From assembly GCA_039566865.1 (NCBI GenBank), contig CM076955.1, forward strand, positions 7,690,501 through 7,754,500: a stretch of DNA of 64,000 nucleotides, written 5' to 3'. The stretch's first letter is position 1. Each line of letters begins with the position of its first letter. The position numbers and the translations under genes are program-made. Shown piece after piece: positions 11,406 through 21,998 of the stretch. Below the pieces are notes generated by a model, which worked only from the letters and a program-made list of their open reading frames with translations, was not told the DNA's origin and made no database searches. This DNA is from Aurelia coerulea. Taxonomy: Eukaryota; Cnidaria; Scyphozoa; Semaeostomeae; Ulmaridae.

Positions 11406-11509
11406 AATAGGCTCAGGCCTAGCAACTGACAAGGAGCCCTGGCAAATTCCTACTTCATTTTCTGAATGGAAACAAACTTTGTTGATTTAAGAAGTTTTCC
11501 CGAGACATC
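11406..11509. other. Short spacer
   Basis: Nothing recognised between the 265-bp repeat and the hAT MITE. Confidence 0.4.
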
Positions 11510-11517
11510 CTTGTCAT

Positions 11518-12207
11518 TAGCCCTGTCCACAAGTTGCTCGAAATATCTCGAAATGTTGCTCATAATTTCCTAAAAAGTTGCTTAAAAGTTGCCACGTTGT
11601 CAAAAAGTTGCTCAGAAGTTGCTCATTTATTGTCAGTTTTATTCAAGGCCAAGTGCTATAGATGTATGAATAATTGACAAATGTGCATAAGATTAGCACC
11701 AAGGATGCTTCGAAAAGTGTCTTTTTATTTTATGTCAATATTTTCTCTTAGGAGGCAATTGCAGCTTCCTGGAGTTTTGAGCCTTTTGACGCTAATACTG
11801 TTGGAACCATGTAACACATCTTCAGTATTTCAGCAGGAACCATTTGATGCTTATAAACAGCAACAACCGCAACAACAACATTAATTGATGATTAATAATC
11901 ATCGTTGTCATTATCATCATCATCATCATCATCATCACACTGATCATGGTCACAAATCGTTTATTTCAAAGACCAGTTCTTCACAAACCAAGACGTTTAA
12001 TCCCAGCCTGACCAGCAAAACAGATCCTTTCTATGTCTAATTTTCATTAGTGTTGCAGACAATAAACAAAATATCATAGAAATTGTTATAATATTGCTAA
12101 AATAAGGACAAGTTTCTCAATGTTGCAAAAGTTGCCAAAATTCCTAAAAGTTGCCCAAAAGACTTCAAGTTGCCCGAAAGTTGCTGAGCAACTTGTGGAC
12201 AGGGCTA
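11518..12207. mobile_element. hAT-type MITE, 690 bp, perfect 8-bp TSD
   Basis: TAGCCCTGTCCACAAGTTG at 11518 is mirrored exactly by CAACTTGTGGACAGGGCTA ending at 12207. Both sides carry CTTGTCAT (11510-11517 and 12208-12215), a perfect 8-bp duplication, the length expected for hAT transposition. Many AAGTTGCYC/AAAGTTGCC words crowd both subterminal regions and may be transposase-binding repeats. The middle holds CAACAACAA and (CAT)n tracts near 11860-11937. No transposase: non-autonomous. Confidence 0.92.
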
Positions 12208-12215
12208 CTTGTCAT

Positions 12216-13364
12216 GGAGATATATTAAGTATATTTTTAATTCACTTTGCACTTTTATTTTTCTTATTTTCTGTGAATACAGCTTCCATTGATCATAACG
12301 GAGATAAGTATGAAACATTAACCTCATCATTCCCTCGTAAGTAAACGAAGAACTTTAAGTATTTCCAAAGTATTTTATTACAACTTACAAGCACCTGCCA
12401 TTGCGGATCGTTCTACTTCCATTACGTTACGTTCTCAGGTGCCAAGGGTATCGTTTGTCAACTGAAAATGTTTTCTTTTCAATGACACCTCTGGAGGGAC
12501 CATTATGGAAACAAGGTCACACTGACCTTTTAATGCTATCCCTGCCATTCTAACCTGGGGGCGTTTTTTTAATTGATTTTAACTTTTATATCCGTATATC
12601 GTAGAAATGTAATTAGATATCTCTTTTTACAAAGACTTCGTTTTGATTTCGATGGCAAATTTTACATAAATACACACATAATGACAAACTGGAGATAAAG
12701 TCTAGTTTAGGCCCCTCCGACACAACTAGATATCAAGAATTATGTGCTCTTGAGAAGTGAACCCACATTACAAAAATTTTCACATAGTTTACTCAGTGAA
12801 AATGAGTGATAATTTTTGAGGTGAAATGTTCATTATTGATCTTTGATACAGAACAAAATAATTTTGGTCTTAGGGGCTACAAGACAAGTGCAATGCTATG
12901 TGATTGTGTCATGCAAAATAAACTCAATGTCTACCTAATGTCATGCAAAATAAACTCAAAGCCTACACGATGTTTTTCTTGCCATCACAATAAAGTGTGG
13001 TATTTCTTTTTGAGCCAGCTAATAAAGCAACCAGCAGAATGTATTACGTTTTTAGTGTCTGTCTAACCGTTTGTAGACATAATCCGAGCCATTGGATATC
13101 CTGACTTACAAAGTTAACAATGAATGTTGACTGTTGGCTATGAAAACAGTTGCGAGTGTAAAGGAAACGAACTAAAACGTCTTTTGCAAATTAGCTCAAA
13201 TACTCCTTTTATAGTGTGGTTCTGAGGTCATTCGCAATCTCCATTAGCCCATACAGCATTGAATTCCGTACAAGGTGGTAGGCTCAAGTCAAAACAATGT
13301 CTAAAATAACTTTCTATATAAGTTAGTATACATAGAAGCTAGTACATATACACGTATTTTTGTC
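12216..13364. other. Mostly unassigned, with a small tandem duplication and an inverted-repeat arm
   Basis: Holds the right arm (12575-12628) of the inverted repeat that begins at 10193, and a 32-bp tandem duplication at about 12907-12970 (TGTCATGCAAAATAAACTCAA twice). No gene recognised. Confidence 0.5.
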
Positions 13365-13830
13365 ATAAGAAACTGCCCATAAGAAACTCAACTCTCAGAT
13401 CGCCAAAAAATGAAGAAACTCCAGTACACGGAGATGTGCCGTGAGCAAAGGTATACTTTTTCGGACTTCTAGTCTAGCCAAGGGTATACTTTTTTGCAAT
13501 TTTGGCCAGCAACGGTCTAGCCAAGGCTATCATTTTTGACAATATTGGTCTAGCGAACGGTCATGATATCATATTTTTTTCACAAATTTGACAATATTCG
13601 TCCAGGAAATCGTCAAAATTGGTCTAGCCAAGGGTACCATTTCCGTAAAAATTGGTCCAGAGAATCGTCAAATTGGTCAACCCCCCCCCCCCCCCCGTGC
13701 TCCAGTACTGGCAAAATGAAAGTTAAGAAACTATTCATTTTGATAAAGGATTTTCTTCACATCTTTTTACTTTTCCTTTTACTTGTTTCCTGTATCATAT
13801 TCCTCGTAACGTACTTGAGTGTTTGGGTTA
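13365..13830 (+). repeat. AAGAAACT-family repeat, copy 1, with internal minisatellite
   Basis: Starts with repeated YCCATAAGAAACTCAAC words and CTCAGATCGCCAAAAAATGAAG. It later has GTTAAGAAACTATTCATTTT, TTACTTGTTTCCTGTATCAT and CGTACTTGAGTG, in the same order as copies at 15195-15675 and 27740-28060. From 13450 to 13680 a degenerate unit with TTGGTCTAGCCAAGGGTA is repeated about five times, ending in a C17 run (13681-13697). That insert is absent from the other two copies. Confidence 0.75.
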
Positions 13831-13862
13831 TACGGTCACGCGGTTTCACCCATGTTTTGGCT

Positions 13863-14030
13863 GGGTTTTCAGGTTTTTGTCGTAAAATTGCACGGTTTCT
13901 CGGTTTTGAAAATTGTCTCGGTGAACGGTTTTTGGCATTATTCAGGTCGGTTTTCCGGATTTTGTCATAAAATTGCACGGTTTTACGGTCTTGAATAATG
14001 TCTCGGTGAGCAGTTTCTGGCATTATCTCG
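13863..14030 (+). repeat. Two tandem copies of an 85-bp unit
   Basis: TTTGTCRTAAAATTGCACGG begins at 13876 and again at 13961, followed each time by TCTTGAA/TTTTGAA, TGTCTCGGTGARC and GGCATTAT. A 128-codon minus-strand open frame here is a shadow of the repeat. Confidence 0.75.
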
Positions 14031-14741
14031 ATGCATTTTGCATTGAATATGAAATCTAATAGCTTTTGAAATATTATTGCAAAAATAAAACTTCCACATG
14101 ACGGAAAAAGCATGAAAGCATCCTTCTCAAATTGGTGGCTCAAATGTAGGGATGAAGATACAATCTATCTATCATTTTTTTAAACACATCTCAATAAATT
14201 ACGTCAAGGACCAAGATCGCTAGGATCCTTCAGCAGTACACGTCTGAGCCGATACCAAGAACTGAAATTTTCTAATGGAAAAGTCAATGACAACAACAGC
14301 AACAACATCAGTCGTAGGAACATCCGTTACAACATGGTCACAATTATGCTTGAAATTAATGATGTACACCTTCAACAGCTAAGATATTGAATTATTTACC
14401 AAGCCGATGTTGCAATCTTCGAAATCAATGAATATAAAGCAAAAATATGCTAGAGACTTCAAATTTGTTCATTTGTCATCATATGTTAATAAATCCTGTT
14501 CAATGAATCATTCCTCCAACAAAATGCTACAAAGATTGACGTGGAAGTCACTGAAAATCGAACAAGGACAGTAAAATTTCCGACAAATGGGGTTGAAAGG
14601 TCCGGGACCAGTACAAATTCTGTACCTGTCTTGATTATCGCAAAATAAGAAAGAGCAAAATGTTTCTTCAAAAATTTATCAGCCTCGAAAGTTTTGTTAC
14701 TGTGTCCTCTCTTGACAAGTAAATCACTTCGTAACATTTAT
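14031..14741. other. Unassigned DNA
   Basis: No gene or repeat recognised. Confidence 0.45.
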
Positions 14742-15720
14742 ACCCGGTGGGTGCAACGTTAATGAAAACATGACACCACGCTCATCTGTGATTTTGCAGA
14801 GAAGGGGGTACATTTGAAGCTGAATCCTAGGACCTAGAATCTTAGAAAAACGGCGTATTTTTCTTCAGGAAATATCCCAGACCAAAACAGTTAAATTCTG
14901 GTGGACTCGGGACCCTAGATTAAATGTAAATTTCACCTGGCCCAAGTTTGATACCCCAAGTTCTATAGGATTCTACTGTTTTCAACAAAGATATATTGTA
15001 AGGTGAATCGTAATAAAGTGCAAAAATCCAAGACCTTTCTCTCAGAACCAGTTTTTGCACTGATTTCTCTAGGGCTCAGTGATACTCCTTTAATGGGGGG
15101 TTACCTTCAAAATTTTCCATAACAAGGGATCTTTTGACCAAATAGAAAGTCAGGGAAAGAGGTCTCCCATGAAATGCTATGAACGAGCGTGGTGCACGTA
15201 TTCTTTATATCAGAAACTGTCCATAAGAAACTCAACTTAAGTTTATATCAGAAACTGTCCATAAGAAACTCAACTTAAGTTTATATCAGAAACGGTCCAT
15301 AAGACACTCAACTTTATATCAGAAACTGTCCATAAGAAACTTAACATCGCCAAAAAATTAAGAAACTCCAGTACTTGAAAAATATAAGTTAAGAAATGAT
15401 TTGTTTTTATAAAGGAAATCCTTTACATATTTCTACTTTGCTTTCACTTGTTTCCTATATTATATTACTCGTAAGGTACTTGAGTACTGTAATATCTAAA
15501 CATTGGAAAGGCTTAAAAAACCTTATTTTGAAATGTTCAGGAGGGCACAGGCATGAAGATTGTTATGGAGCCACTAAGAAACTCAAAAGAAACTCTGAGT
15601 CGGGCTCTGAGTACTCAAAATCTAATAATTTTAAGAAACTTTCAGTATTGGTTAAAGTTATTAAAATCTTATAGAAAAGTACGTGAATACATTTTACTAT
15701 TGAATTGCACCCACCGGGCC
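14742..15720. mobile_element. GGTGGGTGCAA-type MITE, copy 1, carrying a nested repeat
   Basis: Termini are CCCGGTGGGTGCAA (14742) and TTGCACCCACCGGG (ends 15720). The interior matches 17848-18343 in reverse, with blocks such as TTCTAGGACCTAGAAT, GACCCTAGA and AACCAGTTTTTGCACT-like words. Copy 2 is about 495 bp, while this copy is 979 bp because an AAGAAACT repeat (15195-15675) interrupts it close to its right end. No coding capacity. Confidence 0.85.
15195..15675 (+). repeat. AAGAAACT-family repeat, copy 2, nested in the MITE
   Basis: Opens with four tandem units of about 38 bp (starts 15205, 15243, 15281, 15314) containing TTATATCAGAAACTGTCC and ATAAGAAACTCAAC. Then come ATCGCCAAAAAATTAAGAAA, CTTGTTTCCTATATTATATT and AAACATTGGAAAGGCTT, in the same order as in copies 1 and 3. 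It separates the last ~45 bp of the surrounding MITE from the rest, so it arrived after the MITE. Confidence 0.8.
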
Positions 15721-17090
15721 TAAAGTTCAAGAAATCTATCCCAGCATTGATGGTTTCGGAAAGAGGAAATTATATTTTCTTCGCTAGAATTATTTCACAA
15801 ATTATAGCTGATTGAAAAACAAGCAGTGTCAGGTTTGGATCCTAATAAAGAGTGACGGAAAGGCAAGTTGGTTTATGGTGATGAATTGCTGTTATCACGT
15901 AATTAACTGCACTGATCCTGCAGCTAGGTTGGTTTTCACTCATACTTAGTGGCCATTACGTCCCTACATCGAACGGTGGCAGCAGAGCAAAAGGATATAT
16001 AAATCTATCAGTAATCATCACCAGGCATGCGCAGTTCCAAGCAACCCTGTATATAATGCTATGGGAATTGTACGAGTTAATTGCACTGTTCATCGCGCCG
16101 TATTTGACTGCAAACGAGACGAGGCAGAGCCGTGCACGTTTAATTCACGGTTGTTCATTGAGAATAAACGACTATTGGTTAACGAGAGGTGACTATCGAT
16201 TCAACGAAGCGAATGCCTTCTTGTCCACAGACAAACATTTTGACAGTAAAGGACTTTTGATTGACCATTCAACCTTATTATTGGACTAGTGTGGTTGCTA
16301 ATTTGGCGCCGTGCTATGTTGATCCTGCGTCTGTGTCCTTCGTACTTGATTTCTGTCGTCTAACTGCGCAGTGAATAATCTATCGTCCTGTTGCGAGAGC
16401 TAAGGAAGGTCAAACAACAGAGAACATTAACAATCAGTACTTTGAAGCTGGATTGGAGTTGTGGCCAGAACCAAACAGAACGAGAACAAATATTGAATTT
16501 CGTCGAGCCGCTCGTGATTATTAAATGCAAAATTACGACTACGTCGGTGTTCTACATTGAATTTTGCAGTAAAATACGACTTAAACGGTTTACCGAACTT
16601 GAAGGTTGTTGGATAGAGTTCAGTTTCTAAATACTTGGCGAAGGAAGGAAAATTAAAGGTAAGACAGATTTCTTGTTTACTTACCACAAATCAAAGCCCT
16701 TTTCGCTCTGTAAATCAGAAAGGTGGCAGTACCAGAGAGGAGATTTTTCAAGAAGTCTTTCTGTTCTGTTGAGTGTTATTGTGCTAGAATTTTCCGTTTT
16801 CTACGTAAAAACAGTAGAAATGATTCATTACAGGCACTTTCAAAGCTCCCAAATCTATAAGCTCTACGTTCATCCACAAGAATCTGATGTCATTTAATCC
16901 GAGGGCAAGCAAATTTTAGTTGTGCAAACGGCGCCATAACACAGTCAACTCTCTGGTTTGTGTTCTCTGTCTGAAAGAGATTACAAACCGACCCTCTTAC
17001 TAATGGCAGAGGAGTTAGATTTCCCGATTTTCCTCCAAATTGAAAACCGCATTTTGAGGGGACACGAGGACGTTAAATTCGATAGGTGCA
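15721..17090. other. Unassigned; possible LTR-element leader
   Basis: GTCCCTACA (ends about 15968) is followed after eight bases by TGGCAGCAGAGCA (15977-15989). This resembles the primer-binding site, complementary to the tRNA 3' end, that follows the LTR of some Gypsy/Copia elements. A GGATATATAAATC box follows. No gag or pol frame and no second LTR was found, so this is tentative. The open frames at 16056-16289 and 16391-16687 are not recognised. Confidence 0.3.
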
Positions 17091-17098
17091 GCGGCGTG

Positions 17099-17490
17099 GG
17101 GTGGCGGCCAGGGTAAATTAAGTGGAGGGGGACATTGAAAGTTTCATTGGGTCATTGAAAAGGTCATTGAAAGCTCAAAGGAAAACATTTGGGGCCACGT
17201 CCTTTACTTTCGCTTGGAATGCATCTCCCAATATCATGGTTGATATTAGCCATTAGGACACTCTGATACTTTTGTGACAGTTATCCTATAAATCAGCGCA
17301 CGAGGAAATTGTTTGAAGAAACATCCTCTACTTCGGCTTAGAATTCATCTTCCAATATCATGCTTGCTACGCTATTACTAGTGACGATGAAACTGTGATT
17401 GTTTTGTGACAGTTATCCTATAAATCAGAGCAAGAGGAAACGTTTTGAAGAAAAATCCTTTACTTTGGCTTAGAATGCATCCTCTGATTC
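17099..17490. mobile_element. hAT-like element fragment with 125-bp satellite units, locus 1
   Basis: The left edge CAGCGGCGTGG...GGCCAGGGTAAATTAAG resembles the ends of the element at 52328-53243. About two and a half satellite units follow, with CCAATATCATG words at 17228 and 17352 and a degraded unit at about 17476. They share TTTGTGACAGTTATCCTATA and CTTTGGCTTAGAATGCAT with the loci at 51110, 52495 and 57775. The right terminus was not found. Confidence 0.7.
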
Positions 17491-17847
17491 CATATTTACC
17501 AGTGCCTTCATATTTATCAGAAAATCCTTACCCAGGCTATACCCAGCCATTTTCCCTTCTGCCTTAAAGGAATTTTGAGGACCATAAAAGTTGGGGTGTG
17601 GCAACTGCCTCCAAACTCCCTCGTGGCCATGCCAATGGGGTGCTTAGAACATATGTTCTCTTTTGTATGAGTGAATAAAGCAGGCAGTGGGAAGAACTTT
17701 ATCAATATTCCCTCGACTACCTTTCTCTCTTCGCTCATTATTCTTCTATCAGATTTGTCATGTTGAGGCAAAGCTGACTTGTTTGTTAGATAATTATAAT
17801 GTTTTCCATAATATTTTTCAATACATTGTTCATGAAACTAACATTTT
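17491..17847. other. Unassigned DNA
   Basis: The first 60 bp resemble the flank of the satellite locus near 57950-57995. Nothing else recognised. Confidence 0.45.
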
Positions 17848-18343
17848 GCGCCTGGTGGGTGCAATCCAATAGTAAAAGGAACACTACGCTCGTCCATAGC
17901 ATTTCATAGGATACCCTTTTCTCTGAATTTCTAGTTGGTGAAAAGATCCCTTATTACTGAAAATTTTGAAGATATCCCCCCTTTAAAGGAGCTTCGCTGA
18001 GCCCTAAAGATATCTGTTTGGTACAAAAACTGGTTCTGACAGAAAGGTTTGAGATTTTTGCACTTTATTACCATTCACTTTACTGATATCTCTTTGTTGT
18101 AAAACATTAGAATCCCATCAAACGTGGGGTATAAAACTTGGGCCTGGGGAAATGGACTTTTATTCTAGGGTCCCGAGCACACCAGCATTTAACTGTTTTT
18201 GGGTTGGGATGTTTTGGGAAGAAAAATATCCCGTTTTTTTTTCTGATATTCTAGGTCGTAGGATTCTGCTTCAAATATACCCCTTTCTCAGTGCAATCAT
18301 GGATGAGCGTGGTGTCCTGTTTTCATCAACATTGCACCCACCG
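17848..18343. mobile_element. GGTGGGTGCAA-type MITE, copy 2 (inverted)
   Basis: Starts GCCTGGTGGGTGCAAT and ends ATTGCACCCACCG. The interior is the reverse complement of 14742-15190 with many substitutions, and it lacks the inserted AAGAAACT repeat, so it gives the empty state of that insertion. Confidence 0.85.
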
Positions 18344-19300
18344 TGATTTTTCTTAAATGTTACGACAGAAAATATTCATTCAAAATTCAAAATTTTAAAG
18401 TATACGCCTATCAGTTTTATCAGTTGAATACGTATTCTACGTATTCAATTAGAATGGATTAGTGGTCGATTAGAAGTTAAGAAAATTGTCACGGTTTGGA
18501 TATGAATTACATTGAATTGTGCAAAGCTCGATGCTCCCTGTATCAACCACTACACCAGGTACTATGAATTATCGCACTAAATACCGATCAGGCTATCTTT
18601 GATTTGTTTTCAAGAAAGGGAGATATGTGCAGCCAACTTTTAACGGGACGTCTGTTTTCTATGCAGAAACTACCTTTTTTTGTAAGTTTGCTGAGCAACA
18701 TCAATCCTAATGAAACCTCTCTATTTAAACATATGTAATTTATAAAAAGAAAACGTGATGCATTCAGGGCAAATGACTTGTTTGATACCTTTGGTAGAGG
18801 TTAAAGTTATAAAAGCAGAGATTGTTATAGCGCAATGAAAGGCGAACGCAAAGAATTGGCGACAAGCCAATATTTCCTGGTATGAAAAGTATTCGCAAAA
18901 GAGGCTTAAGAAGTATACTAGAAAATTTGAGACACTGCGAATTTCCTCTTCACCAATTGCGAAGAAATGCTGATGAAAAGGTAAGGAAATTTGAAAGGCT
19001 AAAATGCTTTATTGCATTGGAAGTTTCTTTTCTATGGAAGTTGACCTGAAAGATAAGGGGAAATTTCACAGTAGATTGGAGGCATATATCACAGTAGATG
19101 CTGTTCTTACCTGGAGAAGAACAGCTCTCGATTCTTTGACCTTTGTTAGAACGGAAGGAGTTCTTTTAAACCTTAACAAATTCGATCTCCAAGGGAGCAT
19201 TTCATTTAGATGATACACACTTTCGAAAAACATAGGAGAGGAGGGACACCCTGTGCCCTGTATTCTTTGAGCTGCCTGTGATTCATTGGAAATTTTTTGT
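18344..19300. other. Unassigned AT-rich DNA
   Basis: No gene or repeat recognised. Confidence 0.45.
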
Positions 19301-19308
19301 ACGTTATT

Positions 19309-19475
19309 CAGAGACGTAGGAACCGGGGGGGGGCACTGGGGGCACGTGCCCCCAGGATTTTGCAATAAGCAAAAGAGTACCCTTTTATTTCCAGGAAGTG
19401 CACCTGTAGCTACATGAAAAAAGTGCCTTTGAAGTGTCGTGCCCCTGCAAATTTGAGATGATTCCTACGTCCCTG
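19309..19475. mobile_element. Small hAT-type MITE (167 bp), copy 1
   Basis: Ends CAGAGACGTAGGAA and TTCCTACGTCCCTG form a terminal inverted repeat. Flanks ACGTTATT (19301-19308) and ACCTTATT (19476-19483) agree at 7 of 8 bases, as expected for a decayed 8-bp duplication. The interior has a G-run, a GGGGGCACGTGCCCCC palindrome and the words AGTGCCTTTGAAGTGTCG shared with copy 2 at 20192-20367. Confidence 0.85.
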
Positions 19476-19554
19476 ACCTTATTTATTAATCTATATTGTT
19501 ATTTTTCGTCGTAACCTTTGTACACGAGTTTGAATGAAAAATGCTATGTTACTA

Positions 19555-20092
19555 CCGGATGTCCCAGAAAAAGTATACAAACTCAGTTGGTTCCAGCGAT
19601 GAGAGTTTACCTTTGATAAAGAGCTAATGAATCCTCGATTACCTCATTTGTTCATATTGGTGCTATGAGGGCTGAAATATTAATCTTGAAAGTTTGAATT
19701 GGCCTCCAAGTCCATGCCAGTGCTTTGGCCTTTTTGGCCCCAGCAAGTTTCTCAAGCACATCGATATTTAAATCTAAAGTGAAAGAAAAATGAAAAATGG
19801 CACAATGAGCGACTTCTAGCAAATATATTTTATAATATGATCTTAGCTTTTGCCCAAATTTTATCAAGGATATTGTTGATTTATTTGCTGTGCTTCAAGA
19901 GTTTACTTAGGCTGTGATTTGAAGGTGACAGTATGTTTGAACTTTGAACATTCAAAGCACCAATGCCAACAGGCAAAGTATCTATGTTCAAGTTAATTAT
20001 CGAGGAAAATTTTGAAGTTGAAGTCATTGGGTAAAGCCAAATTCTCATTGCTGTACCCAAAGCCACATATGTATACTTTCTCTGGGACACCT
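19555..20092. mobile_element. Foldback TA element, copy 1 (TACCGGATGTCCC termini)
   Basis: TA plus CCGGATGTCCCAGAAAAAGT on the left is mirrored by ACTTTCTCTGGGACACC on the right. The two halves are imperfect palindromes of each other over most of the length (for example CACCAATGCCAACAGGC against TTGTTCATATTGGTGC). Related to 50267-50858. No transposase. Confidence 0.75.
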
Positions 20093-20191
20093 CACAAATA
20101 TCTAAAATTTGCGTATTACTGTTACAAAGAACGGCTTTTTCGCCTTTCGACCTGCATCTGCTTTCCCGTATAAATCCAGTCATTGGCTCAC

Positions 20192-20367
20192 CAAAGAGAT
20201 AGGAATCGGGGGCATTGGGGTATGTGCCCCAATATTTTGCAACTATAGAGAAAGCTGCCTCTTTCTTTCAGGGAATGCCTCTTTAGCTAATGAAAAATTT
20301 CCCTTGAAGTGCCGAGCATCCCCCCCCCCCCCCCGCCCCAAAGTTCAAAATGCTTCCTATGACTCTG
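20192..20367. mobile_element. Small hAT-type MITE, copy 2 (176 bp)
   Basis: Diverged copy of 19309-19475: ends CAAAGAGATAGGAATCGGGG and CTTCCTATGACTCTG. Flanks TGGCTCAC and TGGCTGAA agree at 6 of 8 bases. Includes a C14 run near 20320. Confidence 0.7.
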
Positions 20368-20712
20368 TGGCTGAATTTGAAAGGAAGAGACAAGTAACTA
20401 CTCACCAAACTAAACCGATAATGAAGTACAGTGGAAGCCCCTTGGTCAAAATTTCCATTTACCTATTCAATGTATTACCTATCAGCCCATAATCATTTTG
20501 TAAGGTTGTTGTAATCTGTGATCAACATTGATATTTTTGCTGTTTGGAATAGCTGAAATTCGCTGTGTTCCTGTTTAGTTGCTGCTTTGAAAATATATCA
20601 AAATATTTGCTCCTTATTGTTTCCAGTAAACACACGAATCCTATATAGACTCTTTTCTTTTTTTAGAACCATTACTTCCATCCTTGTCTTAATTGCTTGC
20701 AAATAGAGCCTC
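20368..20712. other. Unassigned DNA
   Basis: No gene or repeat recognised. Confidence 0.4.
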
Positions 20713-21105
20713 TTTTAGACCGGGGGAACTTGGTCTACGAACATATGGGGAGGTGCCGCTGGGAGATCTGAACAGGCACCCTGTACTGGGGTCAAAGTTC
20801 CGAAAATGACACCCTGTCCCAGAGTAAAATTTTCTTCATGCAAGACTTTGGAACTCGTTAGAAATCTATCGGAAAATGTAGAAATGTTGCTATCCAAATG
20901 ATTTAAATCATACTTGTGAAGTGCAAATGGCCTACAGCCATGCTATGGAATCAATAATAAAGAGTATGGGCTGTGTCATGGAACTGGCTATGAAAAAATG
21001 ATACCCTGTCCTGGAGCAGGACTTCTAAAAATGATTCACTGTCCACTGTGTCTAGCTTCACGTCCCCGTATGGAAAAACATATGAATGCAGGCCCCCCGC
21101 TTTGC
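20713..21105. mobile_element. MITE with CTACGAA/ACGTGCCGC termini, copy 1
   Basis: TTGGTCTACGAA, GGAGGTGCCGCTGGGAGAT and repeated ACACCCTGTCCCAGAGTAAAAT words match the element at 32790-33211 throughout. The right side has TTCACGTCCCCGTATGGAAA against GCACGTCCCCCTACGGAAA in copy 2. Internal GATACCCTGTCCYGGAG repeats occur on both sides. No coding capacity. Confidence 0.75.
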
Positions 21106-21892
21106 TAATTGAAAACATCTTTAAGCTTGCTAGGATGTGAAAAAATGACCAATGCTGACTACATTTGATTATATCTGGAGATTAAGTTGCTACTGCTTTG
21201 GTTCTAATTCAAATATTTGAGCGTGCTAACTCAACAAGGATAAAGTAGGCAAACGCTTACGGCCAACATGGGGACTGCATAATTTACCTTGTAAATGAAA
21301 TAAGGAAATGCTATATAAGTGATACTATTGTTGCATGATTATTTCTAATATATGAAAAATTGCCAGCACGGTAGGAGCTTCTGGGCTCATTGATTCACCA
21401 GATATAAACACGATATGAGCCGACAAGAAATGAACAGAGCTCCATACCATATCAGATTATACACCTGTGAATTCATAGATTCCCTATTACGACGGCTCGT
21501 CAGCTACTTCATTGGATAACTGTGCTTTATGTGTAGCTCACTGTGCAATTGTCTCAAACTGTAGACAACGTATGAGATTTTGAACAACTGTGGACGAAAC
21601 TGTTACTCGGCTCTGGGAGTCATCCATTTATACAGTGGCAGAAATTAATGAAGATCTGGGTCATAATTTTCACCGACTATGAAATACTGCGGAGAGCTCT
21701 AGTGGGTGTGGCCTGACCATTTGGGTGTGGCATGTTCAAAGGTGGGCATGTGACACTGGGGACTATAGCTTTATTTTGTCCGGAATCCCATAGTTCACGA
21801 AAGCACTTTGGATCACAATTGTCCCAATAACCGGTAATTTTATATATATATATATATGTATTTATTCAATCTAAAAACCGGTAGTTTTGATC
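21106..21892. other. Unassigned DNA with a short (TA)n tract
   Basis: A (TA) run lies at 21841-21856. No gene recognised. Confidence 0.45.
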
Positions 21893-21998
21893 TTAACCCT
21901 ATCTGACCTGGGGGGGGGCGGATTCCGCCCTCCTAGTACATTTTTGTTTACACCGTTTTCCACACATGCAGTAGGCCTCTGATACTTCGTAAGTTTAA

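Noticed and set aside
13563..14143. Open frames of 128-135 codons on both strands
   Set aside because: They lie on minisatellite units and an 85-bp tandem duplication; the amino acid pattern simply repeats with the DNA.
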